This document shows, piece by piece, positions 12,595 to 24,045 of a DNA stretch of 64,000 bases. The DNA comes from Auricularia sp. M13 (Eukaryota; Basidiomycota; Agaricomycetes; Auriculariales; Auriculariaceae), in contig CM073194.1 of NCBI GenBank assembly GCA_037042915.1, forward strand, positions 868,001 through 932,000, read 5' to 3'. The stretch's first letter is position 1. Each line of letters opens with the position of its first letter. The position numbers and the translations under genes are program-made. Under the pieces are notes generated by a model. That model saw only the letters and a program-made list of their open reading frames with translations. It made no database searches and was not told where the DNA came from.

Positions 12595-13886
12595 AACAGT
12601 TGTAAAAGGGGTTCAGAGCTTTTTGCGCGAAATTCCCTGCGACCTCAAGTACTTCCAGTGTCAAGTGATCGGTAGCTGGTGGCTGGTGGCTGGTCTAAGA
12701 GCTAGACGTATACGCAATTGCCAACAGGCGGGAACCATGACCTCGACGGCAAAGGAGCTTGTAACTGCCGGCCGGGTGCTGATGGCCGTGGGCGTCGACT
12801 CGGACTGTGAGCTGGCCAGGTATGCTGGACATACGAGCGTGTGGAAAATCCTCGAGAGATGTGTGCGGTCCAGGGTCAGAGTCCTCGGGGACGTATGGCG
12901 CGCTCAGCGCACGAATCCGCTTTTGAGAGGATAAAGTACCTGCGTTCTGTGTGTCCACGCTTGGCCTACATTGCACTGCTGTTCAATCAACATTACGGCT
13001 GGCCATCGTCATCTTGACGAGAAGGCAATCGTCCAGTACCGTGATGTGCAGTCACAAGAGGACGGCACTGGTAGTCTCCTACAGCAGGCAAGGGCCTTGA
13101 AGAGTCTAGCCTCCATACTTTAGTCGGAAGACTTTACGAGAAGCGAGTGTGCGCCGCGCAATACGGGTATTAAGGCGAACGACGCAAGCTTGACCAAAGC
13201 AGCCTCGACGTGAGGACTCGACCACCAGCGGCCACACTATTCATCGAGAAAGGTACGAGTAGATGAGACGCAGGGCTCCGACTGAAGCGAGTGCAAGAAG
13301 GTAAGAAACATCCAAAGTCTCGAGCCTGAGCAAGCAAAGAATGTTTCCTAGTCTCGCCATCGCAGCGTGGCAGCGGCCCTGGAAGAATACAGACTGTCGA
13401 GATCACGTCGCAAAAAGTTCAATAGGAAGCAGGTAGGTAGTCATTTCTGGGGCATGGGCCGCCGAGTCCAGAGAAGCAGTCCAATTGCTGCCGTCATCAG
13501 CCGGGGCAACGTCAATTTTTTCAACGAGCCCGGCGAGTCATCAGCACTGGACAGTGCCATCAAACCACGCCTGGCTCAGTACCTGGTACAAGACAGCGAG
13601 GAGGCTCCGGAGTGGAGCGGGGGGAGCGGGAGCAGGAGGATTCGGACTCCGCCCGGCCCTTCGTTCTCCAAATCAACCGCGCCAGTGACGACGCCCGCCC
13701 GGCCTGCACAGACTCGACGTCCGCAGCCCGCCCGCAACTTGTATTGGACCTTTGACCCTGTGCGTTCCGGGCCCCAGCCAGACGCTCCGCGGAGCCCCCC
13801 GCTGCGCCCGCACCGCCCTGCTGCAGGCTCAGGCTGACCGGCTTTTGCAGTCTTCCCGCTTGCTCCTTTAACCTCTACTGCTCCCC
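12595..13886. other. Intergenic and 5' region of synaptobrevin
   Basis: I see no supported gene. The frame 13367-13837 has proline/arginine-rich, low-information content and abuts the synaptobrevin start. I treat it as 5' untranslated or promoter DNA. Confidence 0.4.
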
Positions 13887-14558
13887 ATGTGCGTGCTGCT
13901 GCTCGTCGTCTGTCACAGCGAGCTCACGTTGTGCCGGCAGGTCTGAACCCTACGACCCGTACGTGCCCCGCAGCGGCGAAGGCAGCTCCCGCCCCGGCGG
14001 TGCGCCCGGCGGCAACGCAAAGACGGCGGCCATCCAGGCGCAAATTGATGACACCGTTGGCATCATGCGCGACAATATTGTCAAGGTCGCAGAGCGCGGC
14101 GAGCGCCTCGACTCGCTGCACGACAAGACCGGTCCGTCCGCCCAACTCCGGATATTGCATTGCGCAGCGCTGACTATCCTGGTCATCAGACAACCTGGCC
14201 GTCAGCGCACAAGGGTTCCGGAAGGGCGCCAGCCGTGTCCGGAAGGTGCGTTTTATTTTTCTTCGAATTATTTTGTATTCATGTTGCTAATTTATTTCGC
14301 TCCCAGAATATGTGGTACGTCCCTTCGTAAAACCTGCCGTAATCTTCCCGCTCAGTTATTTCCTATTTCCGTTCCTTTTTGCGACCCTTGACCTGCAGGT
14401 GGAAGGACATGAAGGTTCGTGCTGGCCACTTCAGCGTGCCCCGCCGTGCAGCTCCTCACCGTCCGCTGCAGATGCGCATCATCATCGGCGTTGCCATCGT
14501 CGTGCTGCTCATCATCATCATCGTACCCATTGTCAATGCGGTTAAGTCGAAGAACTGA
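13887..14558 (+). CDS. SNC1: Synaptobrevin/VAMP exocytic v-SNARE (Snc1-type)
   Basis: An R-SNARE of secretory vesicles that pairs with plasma-membrane Qa/Qbc SNAREs in exocytosis. The spliced protein reads [17 protein letters not shown], a Gly/Pro linker, and then the SNARE motif. That motif has [28 protein letters not shown] (zero-layer Arg) and [19 protein letters not shown]. It continues NMWWKDMK and a C-terminal membrane anchor, [20 protein letters not shown]. The start codon itself is split: AT at 13887-13888, intron 13889-13940, then G at 13941. Other introns interrupt DKT/DNL, RK/NM and the first Trp codon. A 57-nt intron lies before MRIII; its length is a multiple of three and it has no stop, so read-through would insert 19 residues. 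Stop TGA is at 14556-14558. Confidence 0.9.
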
Positions 14559-16822
14559 GCCCCGTCGTGTATTTTGCCTTTTACCCGTAGCTCTCGTCTC
14601 CTTTCTTGTTATGATGTGTTGATGGACCCTGCTAACGAACACTGTTAATGCCCCTTATAAGATGCTGTGCATTCTTATCGACTGCGCAGCTGGCACCCTT
14701 GAAGCCCGCAGCTCCTGACAGAGACGTGCTGTCCGGCACCTGGCTGGCTGGCTGTCGGAAGTCGAAATCTTGGGACGGTTCTTGCCTTCTTGCACTCACG
14801 TTCCGGTGAAGCAACGCTTTGGATGTCGCCTGCGTCTTATCACGGCTGCTGCTTTGCTTCTTCTGCCGCTCAGTTGTCAATGCGTGCTCATGGGAAAGGG
14901 GCGCGTTGCGCCTGTAGCGGCTTCTTAACGCATTCGCTCACCTTGACTTTGAAAACGCGATGGCCAACGATAAATAAGGAATCAGGATTTCGAAAGTCTT
15001 CGCTCACTGTGCAGCCTGTGTTCCTCGGCCGCGGTGCGGGCTCCTGGTCCGAGTCGGTTCGATCTCCATGATGGCTAGACCCAGGATCGTTCGCGACGAG
15101 ACCCCACCTCTCGCAGGGCCTCTCCCCCCACAGCAGCTGTTGGTACTACTATGTAGCTAGGTGCATCTCTGCGCACTCTTCCTTGCTCCTGCATGAGCCG
15201 GCTGTATCACATAGGCGATCTCTGGCCCGCCGCCTTCAGTCGTCGCTGTCGGTCGCCGAGAGCAATCACGAGTCGTACAATCCCGCCCTTGCCTGTCACC
15301 TGTGAGGAATGTGGATCTCTCTCCGAGGCGAAAATTCTCCTGGAGCGGTCAAGCCATATCGTAACGTCCAAGATGCTGCCAGTTGGTTGGAACCAGTGAA
15401 AGTACGCTGTGACACTTTCTCCTACTGCGTGCGCATGCGCGCTTCCTCATGTCGCGTGCACTGACGCTTCGTTGTTGCGAGCTTTAAGTGCATCATGATT
15501 CAAGCGACACTGCGACTCTGTACGGTCCGTTTCCCCAAGTGACGGACGACAAGTTACATGTACAACAGCTGCCTGCCACCTACCGTCAATGGGATGCTCG
15601 CACGCGTCTCTGAGTGGCTGACTTGTGCCGTTACGGCACACGCGGTTCGGCTCTCTGTATTCGTTGATTCTTTGTTAGCGCTCCAGTATGGGGTGGTGGC
15701 CCATCGTGATTCATCCTCTCATTGACAGATTTGCGCATTCGAGAATGCCCTGGCAATGATTCAGCTAGACGTTGAGAGCTCCGACTTTTTGTCTAGATGG
15801 AACGCCTCGGAATTCGCACTGACAGCGCATGAGGCCTGAGGGATCAGATTAAACTTGCGGGTAGGCGTAAGTAGCTTCCCTGCATAAGAAATGGATGCTG
15901 CTGATGGCGGTAGTAGATACCTAAATACTTATATGAAACGGCCGTATCGGCTTTCTCGCAGGTTGCCGGTCGGTCCAGTCTTTCTGCTCGTTGCCGATGA
16001 CCGAACGATTCTACATTATTTGTCTGCTCGGAACCACAGCGCCTACGCCACATGCGACAATGGCGACAGGCCCGTTTCGAATGGAATGCGTGCGCCGGAC
16101 GCATGAGCAACTTGCACCTTCCACGGACCACAGTCACTCCACAGCTCCCACGGTCACTGGACCGCGACGTCGACCACTGCAATAGATGGCATACTGCGTC
16201 CGCCCAATTCTCTCGGCATGGCATGCCATCTGCGTCCCGTTTGGGCGTTTGGACCCTTGCAGTCAGTGTGCGACTGCCTTGTCGAGCTTCAGATCGCGCA
16301 CTTTCCCTTACCCCGGCAAGGAGCCTGTGGACGCTGGCAATCTGTTAGCTACCTGCTTTGTGGAGCTTGCACACTTCGGATCTCACGATTCCCCTCACGC
16401 GGTCAATGCTTCGGGTCATCTATTGCTTCTCTACATTGGCAGTTTGCAGTTCACGCCGGGCCAGCACATCTTCGTCCAGGACGGGTCATGACCAGCCTAC
16501 AATCTCCGAGCGAAGTGCTGTCTATAACGCTGGCACCCTACCGGTGAGTATGAGCGCCTGGAAAATCAATGCATTCTGCAGCAGAGGAGATCCTCTTCGT
16601 AGTTCTGATGGCTCTCGAGGGCACGCCTTCGCACGGGCGCCGGTGGCGTACAGACGCGGGAAAGCTACTCCGGGGAGGACGGAGGGTCTCTGCACCGATG
16701 TCATCGCAGTCGCGCTTCGTCTGCGACATGTAGCTCACGCCTTCGACAACCGCGCGATGGCTCTATAAAGGTCGAGCTGGCAGGAAAGGACGACAGCCAG
16801 CCCAGAGCCAGCTCCCAGCGAA
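14559..16822. other. Long intergenic region, no gene seen
   Basis: Both strands carry only short frames with no recognisable motif. The right end contains the sedolisin promoter. Confidence 0.4.
16764..16770 (+). promoter_or_regulatory. TATA box of sedolisin gene
   Basis: TATAAAG, 53-59 bases upstream of ATG 16823. Confidence 0.6.
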
Positions 16823-19020
16823 ATGCTCCTTGTATTCGTCACAGCCGTCCTCGCTTGCTTTGCTGTTGGTGATGTTGCTGCTGCCAGTGTCAAGCCCAAG
16901 CCTGCTATGCGTGTGCATGAACACCGCGCGCACGCGCCGACGGGCTTCGTCGCTGTTGGCAAAGCGCACGCCGACACGCCCATCAAGATTCGCCTTGGGC
17001 TGAAGCAGCGCAACATCGATGGTCTCATTGAGGCCCTTTATCGCGTCAGTGACCCTGCCGGCGCGGACTACGGCAAGTATCTTTCCAAGGATGAGGTTCG
17101 TCGACGGTATCCCCATCCGCTGCCGTCGTCACGATATTGATAGTGCATCTAGGTCGCAGCCTTCATGGCGCCCACGCCTAGCACTCTTGCCGCGGTGACC
17201 GACTGGCTCGCGGAGAACGACATTAAGGCCAAGTCAATCTCTCCCGCTGGAGAGTGGCTTGAGTTCACTGTGCCCATCTCCAAGGCGAACGCGATTTTCG
17301 ACGCGGACTTCACGACCTTCAAGCACACGGACAGCGGCACGCAGGGGATTCGCACCTTGCAGTACTCTGTTCCAACTGTCCTCCAGGCGAAGATAGAAGC
17401 CATGCTGCCTGGCATATCGTTCTGGACCCCATCGAAGGGGCCGAAGTTCATGGAAGTCAAGGTCGCTAATAACACGCGCCGCAGCGCTGCCGAAAAGCGG
17501 CAGATTCTTCCCTGCAATGAGTTCATCACTCCGACATGTCTACAAGAGTTCTATGGGATCCCGGCTACCCCCGCGACGCAACCATCCAACACCCTCGCCG
17601 TGTCTGGTTCGTTGAATCTCTCTCTCGCGCGATTTAACTGCACATTACTGACTGGGCTGTATTCAGGTTTCCTCGAACAGTATGCGAATGAGGCGGATCT
17701 CCAAGTAACACTCATTCAAATCGTTTCAATCACATTGAGGCTCATGCCTCAACCCAGGAATTCTTGCAATTGGCGCGGCCGGACATCGTAGGCAAGACAT
17801 TTACCACTCAAGTCCTCGATGGCGGCAGCAACCCTCAGGACATTTCCAGGGCAGGAATCGAAGCTGTGGGCAACTCAGGCGTTCCACGTTGCAGCGGCTG
17901 ACCCCCAGTAGAACTTGGATGTGCAGTACACAGTAGGAGTCGCCTCTAATGTGCCCACCTTCTTCATTTCTGTGGGATCACAAAATCAAGATGGGCTGGC
18001 CGGCTTCCTCGATATTATCGCCTACCTGTCAAACTTGTCCAATCCGCCAAAGGTTCTGACAACGAGCTACGGGGCCAATGAAGCTTTTGCATCCCCGTCC
18101 GCCGCAAAGTGAGTGTTTGAGCATGTGAAGGCTGCTATGATTGATGAATCGAGATAGCATGCTCTGCAACGCTTACGCCTCATTCGGAGCTCAAGGGGCT
18201 TCCCTTATCTTTTCCTCTGGCGACGGAGGAGTATCGGGCAGCCAGCCAACCTCATGCGGCAGGTTCATCGCTACCTTCCCGTCTAACTGCCCTTTGTTCG
18301 TATAACCCGTTTCCTTTGCGCGTATGTTGGCTGACAGCGGTGAACAGCGTTACATCGGTTGGCGCGACCCAAGGCGTCCCTCCGGAGTCGGCAGCAGGTA
18401 ACGTCCAGGGAAATTAGATCTATGGCTGTGAAAGCTGACCCGATCGACTTCTGGCTGCAGATCTCTCAGGTGGAGGGTTCTCCGACATATTTTCAACCGC
18501 CTCTTACCAGAGTGCCGCCGTCAACAACTATCTCGCGCAGATAGGTGATCGGTACGCCGGACGATTCAACTCGCAGGGGCGCGCGTTTCCGGACGTTTCG
18601 CTGGCGGGTAGAAACTATGCCATCGTCTATCAAGGCAGCCTTGTTGGCCCTGTTGACGGCACATCGGCCAGCGCTCCTGTCTTCGCCAGCATCGTCGCTC
18701 TCATCAACGACCGCCGTGTTGCTGCGGGTCTACCGTCGCTTGGGTTCCTCAACCCGTTCTTATACGCCAATCCTCAGGCATTCAACGATATTACGGCGGG
18801 AAGCAACCCCGGATGTGGTGCGGTTCGCGTCGTTGTGTTATTGTGCAAGCGCTGATTATATGGCGGTTATATGAAGGTACCGACGGGTTCCCGGCCTTGC
18901 CTGGATGGGATCCTGTGAGAATTTCATGCGATTAGCGTCGGAGAAATATTTATACTTCATCAGGTGACTGGCTTGGGGACCCCGAATTTCGCTGCTCTCG
19001 CTGCGGCCGCTGGCGTCTGA
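16823..19020 (+). CDS. Sedolisin (S53) serine-carboxyl peptidase, tripeptidyl-peptidase type
   Basis: A secreted acid protease of family S53, made as a proenzyme that cuts itself at low pH and then releases tripeptides from protein N-termini. It has a signal peptide (MLLVFVTAVLACFAVGDVAA) and a propeptide with KIRLGLKQRNIDGLIEAL and YGKYLSKDE. The catalytic Glu and Asp sit in AGIEANLDVQY, the oxyanion Asp in SSGDGGVSG, and the nucleophile in VDGTSASAPVFAS. The C-terminal end reads GWDPVTGLGTPNFAALAA. About nine introns splice cleanly in frame. The stop is TGA at 19018-19020. All catalytic residues are present, so I expect an active enzyme. It probably works with the serine carboxypeptidase at 21066 in extracellular protein digestion. 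Confidence 0.9.
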
Positions 19021-19436
19021 GGCACGGGCCTGGTGTCATGTCCTCCGGTCCAATTCGAGCCTCACTTGTACCTATATCGAACTACAGTGCGCTGAAATCG
19101 AGTGCCAATGTAACACCCAGCGTATTTTTTGCCATACTGAGAGGCACATCTCCTTCATTAATCGATGTCTGTCATCGACTCAGCGACCGTACGGCGTATG
19201 ACGTGAGACGAGGGTGCGGCATTGTGAGTCAGCATTTGGTCAGCTCGTCGAACATCGCAGGGGCGTAGGCTGACAAAGATTCACATGCGAGCCTGAGTCA
19301 GACTTTTCGTCTTGGGGTCGATGAGTCATACTTATATAATACTCATATATATATATATATGTCCATGCCCGCTTCCTCTTTACTGCACCTACTAGGATCA
19401 GCATTTGAGTCGCTTCAGCAGCTACACATCGTTCTC
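19021..19436. other. Intergenic with AT microsatellite
   Basis: An (AT)n run lies at about 19344-19360, near the start of the next gene. It may contribute to the promoter. Confidence 0.5.
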
Positions 19437-20499
19437 ATGTCGACTACCCATGCTCACTTCGAAGCCGCGACGACGGGGGATGAAGTAGTCAACGCTTTCC
19501 CAGAGCGCGTCAGGGGACGTATCTGTGCGCCCTCATGTTTCTCTTCTGAGCTGCGCGTCGGGAACGTGACGGCGCCTTGCAGTTGTCGTCACTGGGCCCT
19601 CGCCAACTGGGATCGGTGCGAGCACCCTCACGTCGCTTGCCAAGGCGGGTCCAGGTGCCCTGGTCCTTGCTGGCCGTACACCGCCCAAGTTTCAGTCGGT
19701 GGTTGATGAAATCAAGGCCGTCGATCCCAACATCAAGGTTATCTCAGTCAAGCTCGATCTGGCGTCGCTCGCGTCTACGCGTGCCGCGGCTCAGGCTATC
19801 CTCGACAACGCCGACCTCCCGCGCGTCGACGTCCTCATAAACAACGCGGGCATCATGGCCACACCGTACGAAAAGACCGCCGACGGGATCGAGAGCCAGT
19901 TCCACGCGGACCACGTCGGTCACTTCCTGCTCACCAATCTCCTCCTGCCAAAGCTGCGCGCCTCTGCCGAGCCTATCATCGTCAATCTCACCAGCAGCGG
20001 GCATCGCTTTGGGACCGGCGACTTCGAGGACTACAACTTCGAGAAGAGGCCTTACCACCCTTGGGATTCGTATGGCCAGGCAAAGATCGCCAACATTTTG
20101 TTCACGCAGTCACTCGTCAAGCGTGGTTATCGGTCCTTCGCTGTCCATCCAGGCTGTGAGTCTTGAATTCAGTAATAGGACGGGCTTAGTAGCTGACAAC
20201 TGCGGGCAACTTTAGGGGTCGTCACTGACTTGGGTCGCCACATGACGGACGAGCTCTTCAAAGACCTGTTGGAAAATCGGGTACCAAAGATACCCGAATT
20301 TGAGCCAGTCAACTTTCAGAAGAACCTTGCACAGGGCTGTTCCACCACTCTCGTGGCAGCGCTCGACCCCGCCGTGCCCAATGGAGCATACTTGAGAGAC
20401 TGCCAGGTTTATCCATCGACGCGCGAGTCGGTGGATTTGGCTAAGGCGGAAGCGCTCTGGGCGCTGTCAAACAAGCTCGTTGGCGAAAATTTTGCATAG
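19437..20499 (+). CDS. Short-chain dehydrogenase/reductase (SDR)
   Basis: A Rossmann-fold NAD(P)-dependent oxidoreductase, related to fungal retinol-dehydrogenase or WW-oxidoreductase-like SDRs; substrate unknown. Splicing out an intron (T|GTGCGC..TTGCAG|TT) gives FVVTGPSPTGIGASTLTSL, the TGxxxGxG cofactor motif. Then come LINNAGIMATPY (NNAG) and the catalytic SYGQAKIANILF (YxxxK) after NLTSSGHRF. A second intron lies at HPG/WVVTDLGRHM. The frame ends with TAG at 20497-20499. It is about 310 residues, normal for the family. All catalytic residues are present. Confidence 0.88.
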
Positions 20500-21065
20500 T
20501 AGTTGATTCAGTACCTTTATAACATATGAGAAGCAAGGGTCTGTCTCCAGTGTGACGTTTGCATCCGGACGGCAGCCGTGCTTTTTGTTCCCGTCCTCGT
20601 GCCGCGTGAACCGACCAACTCGCTTGAACGAACGCGGTTTTTGGGAGCCGCTCTGGTTGGGTTCTTCCGGCTCATTCTGGCGTCCCTAACATTGTTTTGA
20701 ACGCGCGGCGCGGGGATCCTAAGTACCATGTGCTAGTCGAGCCTGTGCGACGTCAGCCGGGCATTCTGACTCCCCTCTGCGAGTCTGCGGAGTCTATCGG
20801 CGGTATTCGCGATTTGCGATCAGCACGGACTCGCGGGACCGCTCACTGACAGTGACAGCTTGAAGTCGCAGTGTTTCTCGCTTGCGCGTTCAAGTTATTA
20901 TTGTCGCACCTCAGATGCACGGCTACAGCTATCCCGTGGCTTGTGGCCTACCTTCAAGTGCTCAGCGCTCCGTTTCACACTGCCACCACTCTCTACATAA
21001 ACGCCATCCTGGACGCCATAGAAATCGCCCACGAGCTGCGCCGCCTTGACGGATAAATTACTGAC
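20500..21065. other. Intergenic, no gene seen
   Basis: Holds the 3' end of the dehydrogenase and the promoter of the carboxypeptidase. Nothing else is recognised. Confidence 0.4.
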
Positions 21066-23499
21066 ATGCGAAACTTGCACGCTCTCCTTTTGTCTGCGAT
21101 CTCTTTGCATGCGCTATTTGCTCATGCTACCATCCCTATCCCACTGCAGCGTCTCCGAAGCGCGAATCCGGTCAGCGATGTGAGGATTCCGTCGTCGAAC
21201 ATTGCGACGCGCACAAGGGTCGAGTCTGCTCACCACAATGAAACCGCCCCTCGACTACCACACCGCGGCAGTCTTCGCGTGGATGGCAGAAGTATCCCTC
21301 TACTCAATGCCGCTGTACAAGACTCCTACGCTGGGCGGGTGCCAATCGCGTCAAACGCAAGTGACAATCGGGTCCGTAGATGCCAGCATTTCCGGTGGGG
21401 CATCATGCTAACGTGCATTCAGACTCTTTTCTTTTGGTACTGGCCGAGCAGCGCGAAAAACGGTAGCAACACGCTGACCATTTGGCTCAATGGAGGTCAG
21501 TGAGGGACGAAGGCGCGCGTTGACATAACTCACCGGTTCCAAATTAGGACCGGGCTGCAGTTCCTTGACAGGGTTCTTGACGGTGAGCGCTGTGACTTTA
21601 CAGATTGAGCGGGTTTCCTCAGTCCTTCTCTGTTCAGGAAAACGGCGCCTTCACATTCAGGCCCGGTGAACAAGCGCCATCAGTGAACAAATATGCGTGG
21701 AGCACGATTTCCGACATGGTGAGCTGATTGCTTAGTTGTCGCCTAAGCTAATGACAATCATGCGTATACTATTAGCTGTATGTCGACCAGGTGCGGCATG
21801 CGGCTTACCAATTTACTCGATCAAGGTATTATATCTCATTCGGATGGTCTCGACAGCCCGTTAGCACTGGATTCTCTTCTGGTACCTCGAATGTTGTCGA
21901 CGAGTTCGACGTAGCCGACCAGTTTTACGGTTTCCTGTGCGTACCCCCGCGCCGGGCGCGGCTTGCGCGATCTTACTGAACATTCGACGTAGGGAGAACC
22001 TCTGTGATTTCATGCAGTTCACTGACCTAAATCAATGAGACTAACCGCGGGCTTCTAGACACCGTGTTTCCTGAACTCTTGTCGAAGAGGCTCTTTATTG
22101 CAGGCGAATCATATGCCGGGTAAGGCGCAGTTCACACCGAAATCGTCGTTTCTAGCTGATATCAAGACCCACGTAGAATGAATATACCCTACATTGCCAA
22201 CCGCATCGTGACGGCGAGTAAGGAGGAGAGAAGAGCGTTCCCCATAAACCTACAGAGTATCCTCATCAACGATCCTCTGTGGACATCATTGTGAGCGATT
22301 ATCGGTCTCGTTTGTTGAGTTCTAATGCCTGGCCTGTTTGCAGCGTCTATCTGCAACTGGCGCCCATGGCGGACTTCGTCACAACTCATCGGAAGACACT
22401 GGGAGTGAACGAGAGCACCGTTCAAGCGCTGCAGATGAACTCCGTCAATTGCGGCTTTCAGGACGTGATGGATCAGCTCCTATATCCGCCTAAAGGTCCC
22501 ATTTCCTTCGACGATAACAACCTGACCGACGAGTGCTTTGACGGTGTGAACGCGGCCTATGACGCGGCGCAAGATGCCAACCCGTGCTACAATATTTGTC
22601 CGGTTTTTCCTTTCCTTCGTAGAGCCGTTGCTGACGCGTCGAAGATCGTATCACAGATAAATGCCCTACTCCGAACGATCCCATTGAGGCGTACTTCTCT
22701 GTGAGCTGTCCGAATGACGACGTGACCCCGGATTCTGATGTTGCCACAAAATAGCGCGCAGACGTTCAGAAAATCCTCCATGTCCCTGATTTTGGCCCAT
22801 GGGTTACGTGCGGCGGAGTAAGCCAGAGATTGTCATAAACCCTGCCACATCTCATATGTGCCCAGAACGTTTTTGTCAACGGGACTGTGAGATCTCACCA
22901 ACTACTCGTCGATCAGAAGCCTGAGCCAATCTTCTCTTCTGCAGGACCTCAGCGCTACCAGTGATTACTTATTCCCTGAGCTCATCAAAGCACTTCCTCG
23001 CGGCGTAACGCTTTGGCATGGTCTCGACGACATGTTGCTGTTGGCCAACGGGACGCGTCTGGGGATCCAAGATCTTACGTGGGACGGAGCGCAGGTCTGC
23101 TCAGATTTCTCCAGCCCTGCCGATGAGCTCTCATCACAGTTCGTGGATAGGGCTTTCAGAAGCCCATTAACCAGCCGATTATTTTGAACGGCATGCGATA
23201 CGGTAAAATATTCATGCTCTTCGACGATGTGCTTGTCTGAGCAACCCTCAGGTCTTCAGCACTCCGAACGCGGATTAACATACTACGAGGGCACGCCTGT
23301 TTTGTGATCTGTAACATGAGGACTCACGTTGCACTTATAGTGTCAAACTCTGGCCGTAAGCAGCCTTCCCCACTGCGACTGATCGCACGCTGAGATCAGT
23401 ATAGATATGATTCCTGCCGACCAGCCGAAACTAGCGCTCGAGGTCCTGAAAACACTGCTTGGAAAAGGATCTTTAGTGCATACGAATGGTGGTCACTGA
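21066..23499 (+). CDS. Secreted serine carboxypeptidase (S10)
   Basis: A secreted exopeptidase that removes C-terminal residues at acid pH. It has a signal peptide (MRNLHALLLSAISLHALFAHA), the substrate-binding NGGPGCSS (across an intron), the nucleophile in FIAGESYAGMNIPYIA, and the charge-relay Asp region in WHGLDDMLLLANGTR. About fourteen short introns are needed, and most join cleanly. The catalytic-His region reads SNSGHMIPADQPKLA when the acceptor TATAG before ATATGATTCC (about 23401-23412) is used. I could not join this exon in frame to LTYYEGTP with canonical GT..AG sites. The 3' end may carry a small lesion or use an unusual splice. A second diverged copy of the last exon follows at 23841. 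Confidence 0.75.
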
Positions 23500-23840
23500 G
23501 CACGTACAATTTGTGATACTATCAGTTTGATAGACGACAGAATCGTTGAAAGTGTAGGTTGACTTCCCCGCTCTTTCCCGTATACCGGAAGGCCTGGCCG
23601 GACTGAACACAGGCGCGGGAGATAAATTGCCTTTCCTCGAACATGGATGCCCTATCTCCCGCCTTTTCACCTTTGCATCATTCGCCTCTCTGCAACCCAG
23701 ATCACGTGACCAGTAGCGGGCTGGGGTTGCGATTGGCTTACGTGCAATAGTGTAAGCGCATGAAAGTTCATGCGGCCTTTGAACAAGCTCTGACGCGAGG
23801 ACGTGAGCGCGATAGGAAAGGGACGGGTTTGTTTGCTTTC

Positions 23841-24007
23841 GGCCGTTCCTGCCAGCGGACAAGCCGAAGCTGGCGCAGGTTCTTAAAAATTTGCTCGGAA
23901 AAGGATCACTGGTGCATACTAAGGAGGCCGATAATTGGCCTCAAGGAAAGCATTACAGTATAACGGCTAATAGCATTAATATTTGTGAATGTTCGAACGG
24001 CTATTGA
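23841..24007 (+). pseudogene. Duplicated last exon of the serine carboxypeptidase
   Basis: The frame LPADKPKLAQVLKNLLGKGS resembles the carboxypeptidase tail PADQPKLALEVLKTLLGKGS encoded about 430 bases upstream. It then runs on for about 30 residues to TGA. No GHM-type catalytic exon precedes it. I read it as an exon left by a partial tandem duplication, or an alternative 3' exon. Confidence 0.6.
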
Positions 24008-24045
24008 CTCGAGGCGTGTCCTCGTTGGAGTGATCGATAAAGTGA

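Noticed and set aside
13367-13837. 156-codon plus-strand frame upstream of synaptobrevin
   Set aside because: Low-complexity Pro/Arg composition, no motif, and it ends before the synaptobrevin start. Better read as 5' region.
15050-15075. T-loop-like GGTTCGATCTCC suggesting a tRNA
   Set aside because: The flanking bases do not pair as a T-stem, and no acceptor or anticodon arm could be built.
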